8,038 nt of DNA. It comes from an uncultured Halioglobus sp. (GTDB lineage: Bacteria; Pseudomonadota; Gammaproteobacteria; Pseudomonadales; Halieaceae). Below are positions 1 to 5,883 of this stretch, piece by piece. The DNA is taken from positions 1-8,038 of the forward strand of contig CAJQQW010000108.1 of assembly GCA_905480565.1 (NCBI GenBank). Reading direction: 5' to 3'. The position numbers and the translations under genes were made by a program. The stretch's first letter is position 1; the number at the start of each line of letters is the position of its first letter. The notes under the pieces were generated by a model. The model was given only the letters and a program-made list of their open reading frames with translations, ran no database searches and was not told the DNA's origin.

Positions 1-665
1 TGGCGCCTGAGGCCGTGGTCTGCAAGCAAGTCGTCGATAATCGTCGTTGGTTCGCCCTTGATGTAGTAACCGATGTGCTCGAAATCGTTCGCCAGCATCT
101 TCAGGCTGACAGATTTTTTGTACCTGGGGTGACCCAGTCGCACAATGCCGCAGATTTCATCACGGAAGAGATATTCCCGTGACAGCTTTATCGGGTTATT
201 CGATGCGGTCCCGATGGCTAGGTCCATGCCACCCTCGAGATAGGGCCTGTGTTGAAAATTCGATGACAGCAACCTGCTGTGGATACTGCTGTGGGGCGCT
301 CCAGTCAGAGTGCTGGAGACCAGTGGTGGAATAAAGGTATTGGCCAGATGAGTGTCGATACCGATGGTGAAGCTTCTCTCTGTTTTGAGAGGGTCGAAGG
401 GCTCCTGCCTTAAAACATCCCGCTCCACTATGCCGAGGATAAGACGCAGCGGTTCGACCAGGCCCTCCGCATAAGGCGTGGGCTCCATGCCCCGGGATCC
501 CCTGACCATCAAGGGGTCGTTCAACTGTTCACGTAAGCGCTTCAGCGCATGGCTCATTGCGGGTTGGCTCAGGTTCAGGCGCTCTGCCGCGCGGGAGACG
601 CTGCGGTCCTTGAGCAACGCGTCCAGCACCTTCAAAAGATTCAGGTCCAGCCTTTGTATATCCAT
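1..665 (-). CDS. LysR-family transcriptional regulator (NodD/PcpR-like), 3' end outside window
   Basis: Reverse-strand frame open from an ATG at 663-665 to the left edge; 221 residues are visible of a family norm near 300, so the C-terminal quarter is missing. The N-terminus is a classic LysR winged helix-turn-helix: RLDLNLLKVLDALL (5-18), then the recognition region RAAERLNLSQPAMSHALKRL (25-44) and DPLMVR (50-55). A linker helix follows, and the substrate-binding-protein-like effector domain begins near residue 97 (RSFTIGIDTHLA). The start is supported by AAGG five bases upstream (671-674 on the plus strand) and an in-frame stop just beyond. LysR proteins usually act as tetramers that bind T-N11-A sites and respond to a pathway metabolite. 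Being divergent from the cleavage oxygenase gene suggests control of that gene and perhaps the whole cluster (inference). The effector is unknown. The family call is firm; the role as local regulator is probable. Confidence 0.93.
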   Translation of the reverse strand, partial: MDIQRLDLNLLKVLDALLKDRSVSRAAERLNLSQPAMSHALKRLREQLNDPLMVRGSRGMEPTPYAEGLVEPLRLILGIVERDVLRQEPFDPLKTERSFTIGIDTHLANTFIPPLVSSTLTGAPHSSIHSRLLSSNFQHRPYLEGGMDLAIGTASNNPIKLSREYLFRDEICGIVRLGHPRYKKSVSLKMLANDFEHIGYYIKGEPTTIIDDLLADHGLRR

Positions 666-876
666 TGGTGCCTTAATGCGTCTATTTCATCGCGGCAAGA
701 AGCCGGCGGATGGGCCGCTCGGGCAACTTAAGTAATGCATGAGATGAATAATATATATCTATAAAATTCATTTTACAAATAACGTGCCGAGTATTAATTT
801 AGGCGCAGTTTGCCCACTCTGCGGGTTTGGCATAGCCGGAAGAACAACAGCAACTGCGACAGGATGAAATGCAATT
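666..876. promoter_or_regulatory. Divergent intergenic control region between the LysR gene and the carotenoid oxygenase gene
   Basis: This 211 bp gap holds no convincing gene. It is AT-rich in its middle (about 740-800), as expected for back-to-back promoters. Visible elements are an inverted repeat ATGAAT (744-749) / ATTCAT (766-771) with a 16 bp spacer, a possible LysR-gene promoter at 750-778, and a block at 784-805 (GTGCCGAG, TATTAATTT, AGGCG) that resembles one upstream of the first Rieske gene. A plus-strand -35-like TTTACA sits at 772-777 but has no well-spaced good -10 (TATTAA is only 14 bp away). AGGA at 861-864 is the only ribosome-site candidate for the downstream gene. LysR operators normally lie in such gaps; I cannot single one out with certainty. 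Confidence 0.6.
750..778 (-). promoter_or_regulatory. Candidate sigma-70 promoter for the LysR gene
   Basis: On the minus strand TTGTAA (773-778, 4 of 6 to the -35 consensus) is followed after exactly 17 bases by TATATT (750-755, 5 of 6 to the -10 consensus). Transcription would begin near 743 and leave a leader of about 80 bases before the ATG at 665. The region is AT-rich, so chance matches are likely. The site overlaps the 744-771 inverted repeat, which would suit autoregulation (inference). Confidence 0.4.
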
Positions 877-2292
877 ATGAAAGCATGGCCAGACAACCCC
901 TTTCTGCAGGGCTATTACGAGCCCATTACCTTTGAGGCGACGGCACCTGATCTGGTGGTCGAGGGAGAGATGCCCAAAGACCTGAATGGCACATTTTATC
1001 GCAATGGGCCAAACCCGCAGTTCCCGCCTGAGAACGAGTATCACTTTTTCACTGGTGATGGCATGGTGCACGCTTTTACGTTTGACGGCGGCCGGGTGAG
1101 TCACATGAATCGCTGGGCGCGCACGCGGCGTTTCGAAATTGAAAAGCGTCTTGGGGGTTCTTACTTTAGCGGGCTCAACCCGCTTGAGACAGATCCCAAG
1201 CTTCTTGAATTTGTGCTCAACGATAAACAGGGCGTCGCCAATACCAATATTGTCTGGCATGGCGATCGACTGTTGTTACTGACTGAGGGTTTCATGCCTT
1301 TTGAGATGGACCCCAAAACGCTCGAGTCATTGGGAACCTGGGATTTTTACGGCAAACTGAAAACGTCCATGACGGCGCATTCTCGCCTTGACCCGCGCAC
1401 CGGCGAGATGTTGTTTTATTCTTACTGGTCAAGCGGGCCATTCACCACGGGTATGGAGTTACATAAGGTGTCGCGGGAGGGTTTTGTCACTGAGTCTCAC
1501 GCATTTGAGGCGCCTTACCCCGCGATGGTTCATGATTTTGTAGTAACAGACAATTACATCCTGTTCCCGGTAATGCCGCTGACGGGCAGTATGGATCGGG
1601 CGATGGCGGGGCAGCCGCCTCTGGCGTGGGAGCCTGAGAAGGGAACAAGGATTGGTGTTATGCCGCGCAACGGCACGCCCGACGACTTGGTTTGGATAGC
1701 GGCGGACCCCTGCTATGTGTTTCATTTTATGAATGGCCACGACAAGGGTGGTGTCATTACGCTGGAGGCTTGCGAATTTGAGCACGCGCCGCTATTCCCC
1801 TTTGTCAATGGCGACATGACGCCGGTGACCAATCCGAATATGAGTCAGTGGGTTATCGACATGAGCGACAGCAGTCCTTCGGTCAGTATGCGAGCAATGG
1901 GTGACCGTGGTGCTGAGTTTCCTGTTATTGATCCGCGTTTTGCCATGCAGGAGTACCGCCATGGCTGGTATACCTCCAGCGACAGGAAGGTACCCGCGCC
2001 AATTCCCGATTCAGACTTTATATACAACGCCATCGACCACATCGACGTCACTACCGGCAAAGTCGACAGCTACAGTTTCGGAAACTGTTATGTCACTGAA
2101 CCAATGTTTGTTCCCAGTGAAGGGGCTGCGGAGGGTGAGGGATACGTGCTGGATCTCATTTATAACCGTGACACCAATACCAGTGACATGTGTGTGTTCA
2201 ATTCACTGGATATAAGTGCCGGTCCTGTCGCCCGAGCCAAGGTGTCTCATCGGGTACCGGTGAGTTTTCATGGCACTTGGGTAGGTGCCTGA
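877..2292 (+). CDS. Carotenoid oxygenase family (RPE65/CCD-type) dioxygenase
   Basis: A 471-residue soluble protein of normal family length. Members are seven-bladed beta-propellers with one Fe(II) held by four histidines; they split a C=C bond with O2 into two carbonyl products (carotenoids, apocarotenoids, stilbenes). All four iron histidines are in their usual contexts: H168 (MTAHSR), H219 (YPAMVHDF), H283 (YVFHFMN) and H465 (SFHGTWV, close to the C-terminus as in the family). Other signatures are LNGTFYRNGPNPQF (36-49), GDGMVHAF (60-67) and TEPMFVP (407-413). No signal peptide. The Tyr and Lys that bind the substrate phenol in lignostilbene dioxygenases seem to be replaced (about L100 and T136), so an apocarotenoid-like or other alkene substrate is more likely (inference). 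The start is the ATG at 877; AGGA lies 12 bases upstream, a rather long spacing. It is divergent from the LysR gene and converges with the SDR gene. Family firm, substrate unknown. Confidence 0.95.
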   Translation: MKAWPDNPFLQGYYEPITFEATAPDLVVEGEMPKDLNGTFYRNGPNPQFPPENEYHFFTGDGMVHAFTFDGGRVSHMNRWARTRRFEIEKRLGGSYFSGLNPLETDPKLLEFVLNDKQGVANTNIVWHGDRLLLLTEGFMPFEMDPKTLESLGTWDFYGKLKTSMTAHSRLDPRTGEMLFYSYWSSGPFTTGMELHKVSREGFVTESHAFEAPYPAMVHDFVVTDNYILFPVMPLTGSMDRAMAGQPPLAWEPEKGTRIGVMPRNGTPDDLVWIAADPCYVFHFMNGHDKGGVITLEACEFEHAPLFPFVNGDMTPVTNPNMSQWVIDMSDSSPSVSMRAMGDRGAEFPVIDPRFAMQEYRHGWYTSSDRKVPAPIPDSDFIYNAIDHIDVTTGKVDSYSFGNCYVTEPMFVPSEGAAEGEGYVLDLIYNRDTNTSDMCVFNSLDISAGPVARAKVSHRVPVSFHGTWVGA

Positions 2293-2310
2293 CTGGAGGC
2301 GCTAGTCAGG
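2288..2310. terminator. Hairpin spanning the stop codons of two convergent genes; possible bidirectional terminator
   Basis: CCTGACT (2288-2294) and AGTCAGG (2304-2310) form a perfect 7 bp inverted repeat. The stem can extend inward by a G-T and a G-C pair, leaving a five-base loop (2297-2301). The TGA of the cleavage oxygenase (2290-2292) lies in the left arm and the TAG of the SDR (plus-strand 2302-2304) at the right arm. A hairpin shared by convergent genes suits a two-way terminator, but only a weak T-rich stretch follows on the plus strand and none on the minus strand, so an intrinsic terminator is not proven. Confidence 0.45.
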
Positions 2311-3114
2311 TGTATTGTTCCCGGGCTGGTCTTCCAGTTTAGGCACGCCCCAGGGCTTGTTGAGTTTATCGATGAGGAGGCCGGGTAGGTTAATCACGAG
2401 TCTTGCAATCAGCACCATCTGCCAGGGAAAGGTTATGCGTGGCTTGTCCCGCGCAAGCCCATTGGCAATGATGCAAGCGGCTTTTTCCGCGCTGATCAGG
2501 AAAGGCATAGTGGACGTATTCTTGGCTGTAATGGCGCTGGAGACATAGCCCGGGCAGATGACTGATACGCCTATACCCATCCCGCGAAGCGCGCCACGCA
2601 AGGCCTGACCGTAGTGCTTAATGGTGGCCTTGGACGAAGAGTACGCTGGTGACCTGGCCATGCCTGCGTACCCCATGATCGAGCTCATGAGAGCAACCTG
2701 TGCATGCCTGACAGGGTAAGGGAGACGTTGCGACATTATTTCCAATGCGGGGTGTATGGTATTGAAAACGCCATTTACGTTGATGTTGATGGAATCTACA
2801 GCGGCTTGATGCAGGCCATGCACGTCAGTGGCGCCCAGGGCGACCCCGGCGTTGGCAATAACCAGATTGAGTGGACGCTGGTCGTCACATGAAATTATCC
2901 AGTCGCGGATGCCGGCCTCATCAGTCACATCGCCGATCCAGCCTGAGACGGTGGCGCCGGTATTCCGACATGCATCAGCCACTTCATCCAGTCGCGTCTG
3001 GTCGCGGCCACTGATGAATAACGTGATGCCGGGAGCTGCATAGTGCAGCGCGAGGGCTTTGCCGATGCCGTTGGAGGCCCCTGTAATAAGAATGGATTTT
3101 GGGTCGGAATACAT
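2302..3114 (-). CDS. Short-chain dehydrogenase/reductase (SDR), classical type
   Basis: A 270-residue Rossmann-fold oxidoreductase that interconverts an alcohol and a carbonyl using NAD(P)(H). Motifs in order: cofactor-binding TGASNGIG (11-18), NAG (88-90), the helix-4 Asn in INVNGVF (N112), and the catalytic Ser-Tyr-Lys set S145, Y158 and K162 (AYSSSK), followed by CPGYV (187-191). SGRD after beta-2 (35-38) puts Arg rather than Asp next to the cofactor ribose, which hints at NADPH preference (inference). The C-terminal region (about 230-255) carries a hydrophobic stretch, WQMVLIARLVINLPGLLIDK, seen in some SDRs that associate with membranes or oligomerise; it is not a clear transmembrane helix. 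No Shine-Dalgarno site is visible before the ATG. It is divergent from the first Rieske gene across 48 bp, which suggests joint regulation. It could act on a dihydrodiol made by a Rieske dioxygenase or on an aldehyde from the cleavage oxygenase; neither is shown. Confidence 0.92.
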   Translation of the reverse strand: MYSDPKSILITGASNGIGKALALHYAAPGITLFISGRDQTRLDEVADACRNTGATVSGWIGDVTDEAGIRDWIISCDDQRPLNLVIANAGVALGATDVHGLHQAAVDSININVNGVFNTIHPALEIMSQRLPYPVRHAQVALMSSIMGYAGMARSPAYSSSKATIKHYGQALRGALRGMGIGVSVICPGYVSSAITAKNTSTMPFLISAEKAACIIANGLARDKPRITFPWQMVLIARLVINLPGLLIDKLNKPWGVPKLEDQPGNNTPD

Positions 3115-3162
3115 ATCGATTTTGTGCCGGGATAATAATTTAAGGCGGTTATTAATAGCATA
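3115..3162. promoter_or_regulatory. Compact divergent promoter region between the SDR gene and the first Rieske gene
   Basis: Only 48 bp separate two divergent start codons, so promoters and operators must overlap each other or the coding ends. The block at 3124-3147 (GTGCCGGG, ATAATAATTT, AAGGCG) resembles 784-805. A plus-strand -10-like GATAAT lies at 3131-3136, with AATACA (3108-3113) 17 bases upstream as a poor -35 that would include the SDR start codon. TATTAAT recurs at 3150-3156. AAGG at 3142-3145 is 17 bases from the Rieske ATG, too far for a normal ribosome site, so the Rieske leader is very short or weakly initiated. Confidence 0.45.
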
Positions 3163-4569
3163 ATGACTTACGTGAAGAAAACAGAGAATCAGTCCGCGCG
3201 TTTTTCAGGATCCAGTTATCAGGATCTTCTTGATCTGGAGGCGAGGCCTGTTCCTGCTTCGCTACGAGCGACAGCAGACGTCTACTTAGGTAGTGAGCCG
3301 CTGCCGATAGAGGGCTATTTATCGCCTGAGTGGCACGAGCTTGAAAAACGCAGGCTGTGGCCCCGTGTGTGGCAGTCATTGTGCCGAGAGAGTGAAATTA
3401 GTGAGGCTGGGGACTACTATGTGCAAGATATTGCTGCGACGTCCGTTTTGGTGCTGCGCACCCAAAGTGGCGAGATAAGAGCTTACCCCAACGCCTGCCT
3501 GCACCGTGGGCGTGAACTCAAGTCAGGCTCAGAGCAGGGGTATGGTCATGCCAATGATCTGACCTGTCCGTTTCACGGTTTTCGCTGGAACCTCGATGGT
3601 AGCTTTGACGGAATGCCTTGCTCGTGGGATTTCGGCCATATCGACCCGCAGCAGTTCAGCCTGCCCAGCCTTCGAGTTGATACCTGGGGCGGCTGGGTCT
3701 TTGTCAATATTGATGGCAATGCCCCGCCTCTTCCTGATTATCTCGGCGTCATGGTGGATCACTTTAAACGGTGGTCTCCTGATAAAACCTATAAGGCGCT
3801 GCATATCAAGAAAGTGTTGCGTTGCAACTGGAAGCTGGCCCACGAGGGCTTTATCGAATCTTTCCATACGGTAGCAACGCACCCACAGTTGTTACCTTAT
3901 ACAGGTGATGCCAGCTCTCAGTACGATTGTTTCAGCAATTATATTAGCCGGAGTATCACGCCTATGGGTGTGGTAAGCCCTCATTCATCAGGTACGACAG
4001 AGCAGCAGTCCGTGCACCAATGGCTTACGGTATATGGTGTTGCGGAAGAGGAAGATTTGCCCGATGTTCCCGAGGGTATGAGCGCTCGAGAATACCTGGG
4101 CGAAATGAACATCGCGCGTTTTTCGAAAATGTATGGGCAAGATTTGTCCGAGCTAGCCACTCATAGTGAGGTGCTGGATGCCATTCTGTATTCAGTATTT
4201 CCCAATTTTGCGCCCTGGGCGGGCTTTCGCCCAAATGTGACGTACCGTTTTTTGCCGTGGGATGATCGCCATGACATGTGCACGATGGAAATCATGTTGA
4301 TGATGCGATACCCGGAGAGTCAGGAGAGGCCGCCTGATGCCCCCGTAATGTTTGTGCCGGCGGACCAGACGCTACGTGATACGCCAGGAATCGAACCCGG
4401 ATTGGCCCGCGTATTTGATCAGGACTTTCAAAACCTGCCGTTGGTGCAGAAAGGGCTGCGTTCGCTGCGTTCTGGCGCGATACAGCTAGCCAACTATCAA
4501 GAAGTCCGCATACGGCACTTCCACCATATTCTAAGCCAGTACCTGAATACTGATGAGGACACTGTGTAA
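3163..4569 (+). CDS. Rieske [2Fe-2S] non-heme iron oxygenase, alpha (terminal oxygenase) subunit, first copy
   Basis: A 468-residue, two-domain oxygenase. The N-terminal Rieske domain has C112-x-H114 (ACLHRGREL) and C135-x2-H138 (CPFHGF) as cluster ligands; the 20 residues between the pairs slightly exceed the usual 15-18. The C-terminal catalytic domain has NWKLAHEGFIESFHTVATHP (222-241): E232 is the probable bridging acid, H235 and H240 bind the mononuclear iron, and the third ligand is probably D421 in FDQDFQNL. The Asn found before the bridging acid in naphthalene dioxygenase is Gly here (G229). QEVRIRHFH (446-454) is the usual C-terminal signature. Such enzymes use O2 and electrons from a ferredoxin or reductase for ring dihydroxylation, monohydroxylation or demethylation; the sequence does not say which. 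The ATG at 3163 is the first start after an in-frame stop. The stop overlaps the next start by one base (TAATG), so the crotonase is probably translationally coupled. Electron-transfer partners are absent here. Confidence 0.95.
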   Translation: MTYVKKTENQSARFSGSSYQDLLDLEARPVPASLRATADVYLGSEPLPIEGYLSPEWHELEKRRLWPRVWQSLCRESEISEAGDYYVQDIAATSVLVLRTQSGEIRAYPNACLHRGRELKSGSEQGYGHANDLTCPFHGFRWNLDGSFDGMPCSWDFGHIDPQQFSLPSLRVDTWGGWVFVNIDGNAPPLPDYLGVMVDHFKRWSPDKTYKALHIKKVLRCNWKLAHEGFIESFHTVATHPQLLPYTGDASSQYDCFSNYISRSITPMGVVSPHSSGTTEQQSVHQWLTVYGVAEEEDLPDVPEGMSAREYLGEMNIARFSKMYGQDLSELATHSEVLDAILYSVFPNFAPWAGFRPNVTYRFLPWDDRHDMCTMEIMLMMRYPESQERPPDAPVMFVPADQTLRDTPGIEPGLARVFDQDFQNLPLVQKGLRSLRSGAIQLANYQEVRIRHFHHILSQYLNTDEDTV

Positions 4570-4571
4570 TG
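4555..4571 (+). promoter_or_regulatory. Ribosome binding site and one-base stop/start overlap
   Basis: GAGGA (4555-4559) lies nine bases before the ATG at 4569-4571. The first base of that ATG is the last base of the TAA ending the Rieske gene. This fixes the crotonase start and shows the two are in one operon with likely coupled translation. Confidence 0.8.
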
Positions 4572-5357
4572 AGTACACCTGTAATATTAAAAAAAGACGG
4601 CAAGGTAGCGATTATCACGCTCAACCGCCCCGAGGTTCTTAATGCCATCAGCGAGTCCATGTTGCCGCCCTGGGTGGAAGCGCTGGAGGAGTGCCGTATC
4701 GATTCTGATGTCGCAGCCATTGTTGTGACCGGCGCCGGAGAGGCTTTTTGCCGCGGTGGTGATACTTCCAAATTGGGTTCCAATACCAAACCGGGGCCTG
4801 TCGATATCAAGGAGCAATTCTGGGATCGTTTGCATCAGATACCTCGTAAGTTGGCCGAAATCGACAAGCCCGTGATAGCGGCTGTCAACGGCCTGGCCTC
4901 CGGCGCCGGAGTCGATGTCAGTCTGCAATGTGACATTCGACTGGCGGCTCGCAGTGCGAGCTTTCGCGTGAGCTATACCGCCTTTGGGCTGGTTCCCGGT
5001 AATGGCGGCACCTATTTCTTACCAAGAATTGTAGGCGAGGCCAAGGCGCTGGAACTATTCTGGTCGGCGGCCCCCATCACTGCGGAGGAAGCATTAAATA
5101 TTGGCATGGTGAACCAGGTATTTGATGATGATGTCTTCATGGATCGGACTATGGCGTTTGCCCACGACATAACCCGGCGTGCACCTCTGGCGATGAAGCT
5201 GGTGAAACGAGCGGTGAAGCAAAGCCCATCCATGGACCTGAACACACATTTGGACCTGGTTTCCTCACACATGCTGATTACTCGGCCCAGCGAGGATCAT
5301 GCTGAGGCAATCCTGGCCTATGAGGAAGGCAGGGAGCCAGAGTTTAAAGGGCGGTAG
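4569..5357 (+). CDS. Crotonase-superfamily protein (enoyl-CoA hydratase/isomerase-like)
   Basis: A 262-residue protein of normal family length that should bind an acyl-CoA. The two oxyanion-hole segments are clear: FCRGGD (60-65) and NGLASGAG (107-114), followed by FGLVPGNGGTYFLPRIVG (139-156), which packs beside the active site. The two glutamates of classical hydratases (E144 and E164 in rat mitochondrial enzyme) align by eye with D116 and Y136, and the PaaG-type isomerase Asp position is G144, so ordinary syn-hydration is doubtful. Isomerase, hydrolase, lyase or another crotonase reaction is as likely. Residue 145 is Asn where, from memory, many related proteins have Asp (PGDGG). GAGGA (plus an overlap) supports the start: the purine run at 4555-4559 lies nine bases before the ATG, whose A is the last base of the Rieske stop codon. 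It is cotranscribed with that gene, so it probably acts downstream of the ring oxidation once a CoA thioester exists (inference). Confidence 0.93.
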   Translation: MSTPVILKKDGKVAIITLNRPEVLNAISESMLPPWVEALEECRIDSDVAAIVVTGAGEAFCRGGDTSKLGSNTKPGPVDIKEQFWDRLHQIPRKLAEIDKPVIAAVNGLASGAGVDVSLQCDIRLAARSASFRVSYTAFGLVPGNGGTYFLPRIVGEAKALELFWSAAPITAEEALNIGMVNQVFDDDVFMDRTMAFAHDITRRAPLAMKLVKRAVKQSPSMDLNTHLDLVSSHMLITRPSEDHAEAILAYEEGREPEFKGR

Positions 5358-5365
5358 TCGCTATG

Positions 5366-5776
5366 TCAGTAAGAGCTCGTGCCGGTGACAACCAGTTCGT
5401 GACGACTGATTTTCCAGTTGTCATCCCGGCGTCGCATGTCCGTCTTGTAAGTGGCCCACAGAACAAAGTGGGTGTCCTCGCCGGCGATGAAATGCAGTGC
5501 CTGCACATCGGTGCGGGTGTAAGCAAAGTTGCCGCTGATAGTGGCAAGAGTCGGTCCGAGCATGTGCTGAGTGGCACTGTATTTATCAAGCGCTTGCCAG
5601 ACATAGTCGACCCATTGGTCGCGCTTACGATAGGTCTTGTTGCCAAAACCGACCACTTCAATGTCCTCTTCAAAGCAGGTCAGGTACCGGGGTCTATCCC
5701 GCTCATCCACAGCGGCGGCATAGGTCAGCATAACATCCTGTAACGCGATACGAGATTGGGAGAGGTCGGTCGTCAT
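5366..5776 (-). CDS. NTF2/SnoaL-like small protein
   Basis: A 136-residue protein with the pattern of the SnoaL-like/NTF2 superfamily: an N-terminal helical part IALQDVMLTYAAAVDERD (10-27), then YLTCFEEDIEVVGFG (31-45), a helix around QWVDYVWQAL, the conserved T-x-H (T69-Q-H71) and a curved sheet ending in WKISRHELVVTG. This fold makes a small cone with a hydrophobic pocket. Members include ketosteroid isomerases, polyketide cyclases, dehydratases and the beta subunits of Rieske dioxygenases. Classical beta subunits are longer (about 160-190 residues) and sit next to the alpha gene in the same direction; this one is on the opposite strand, which argues against a simple structural beta subunit. 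Y19, D24 and H71 are candidate pocket residues (inference). It ends 8 bp from the crotonase stop and is divergent from the second Rieske gene. No good Shine-Dalgarno precedes the ATG, so the exact start is less sure. Fold likely, reaction unknown. Confidence 0.85.
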   Translation of the reverse strand: MTTDLSQSRIALQDVMLTYAAAVDERDRPRYLTCFEEDIEVVGFGNKTYRKRDQWVDYVWQALDKYSATQHMLGPTLATISGNFAYTRTDVQALHFIAGEDTHFVLWATYKTDMRRRDDNWKISRHELVVTGTSSY

Positions 5777-5883
5777 TGCGCGGGTTTTGGCTATTAATAG
5801 AAAGTTAGAGTTTACCAGTAAAACCGACGTTTTCAGAGGTGCTGTGTAAAAGAGAGCAAGTTACGTAAACGGAGTTGAAGATC
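5777..5883. promoter_or_regulatory. Divergent control region between the NTF2-like gene and the second Rieske gene
   Basis: This 107 bp gap is rich in small dyads. CTATTAATAG (5791-5800) is a perfect 10 bp palindrome. TTTAC-CA-GTAAA (5811-5822) is a 5 bp dyad with a two-base spacer. AAAAC-CGAC-GTTTT (5820-5833) overlaps it, and TTACGTAA (5861-5868) is a perfect 8 bp palindrome just before the ribosome site. One or more could be operators for the LysR protein or another regulator. No convincing -35/-10 pair stands out. Confidence 0.45.
5871..5874 (+). promoter_or_regulatory. Ribosome binding site that decides the second Rieske start
   Basis: GGAG ends nine bases before the ATG at 5884. An in-frame TTG at 5875 directly abuts GGAG and could not be used with it, so the ATG is the better start and the protein is three residues shorter than a TTG start would give. 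Confidence 0.75.

Noticed and set aside
478..735. Plus-strand open frames of 85 and 60 codons
   Set aside because: They lie antisense to the clear LysR helix-turn-helix coding sequence and have no recognisable domain or ribosome site.
799..1260. 153-codon minus-strand frame covering part of the 5' gap and the cleavage oxygenase
   Set aside because: Almost all of it is antisense to a firmly assigned gene and its translation shows no domain pattern.
4292..4810. 172-codon minus-strand frame over the Rieske/crotonase junction
   Set aside because: It overlaps two well-supported genes and its translation is low-complexity with no family features.
5363..5743. 126-codon plus-strand frame that would extend the first Rieske-crotonase operon
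   Set aside because: It mirrors the NTF2-like gene; the minus-strand product has the family pattern, while this one shows none.
5366..5776. Simple assignment as a Rieske dioxygenase beta subunit
   Set aside because: It is shorter than usual beta subunits and on the opposite strand from both alpha genes; the fold family is kept but the specific role is not claimed.
5875..5877. TTG as start of the second Rieske gene
   Set aside because: It directly abuts GGAG, leaving no spacing; the ATG nine bases after GGAG is better placed.
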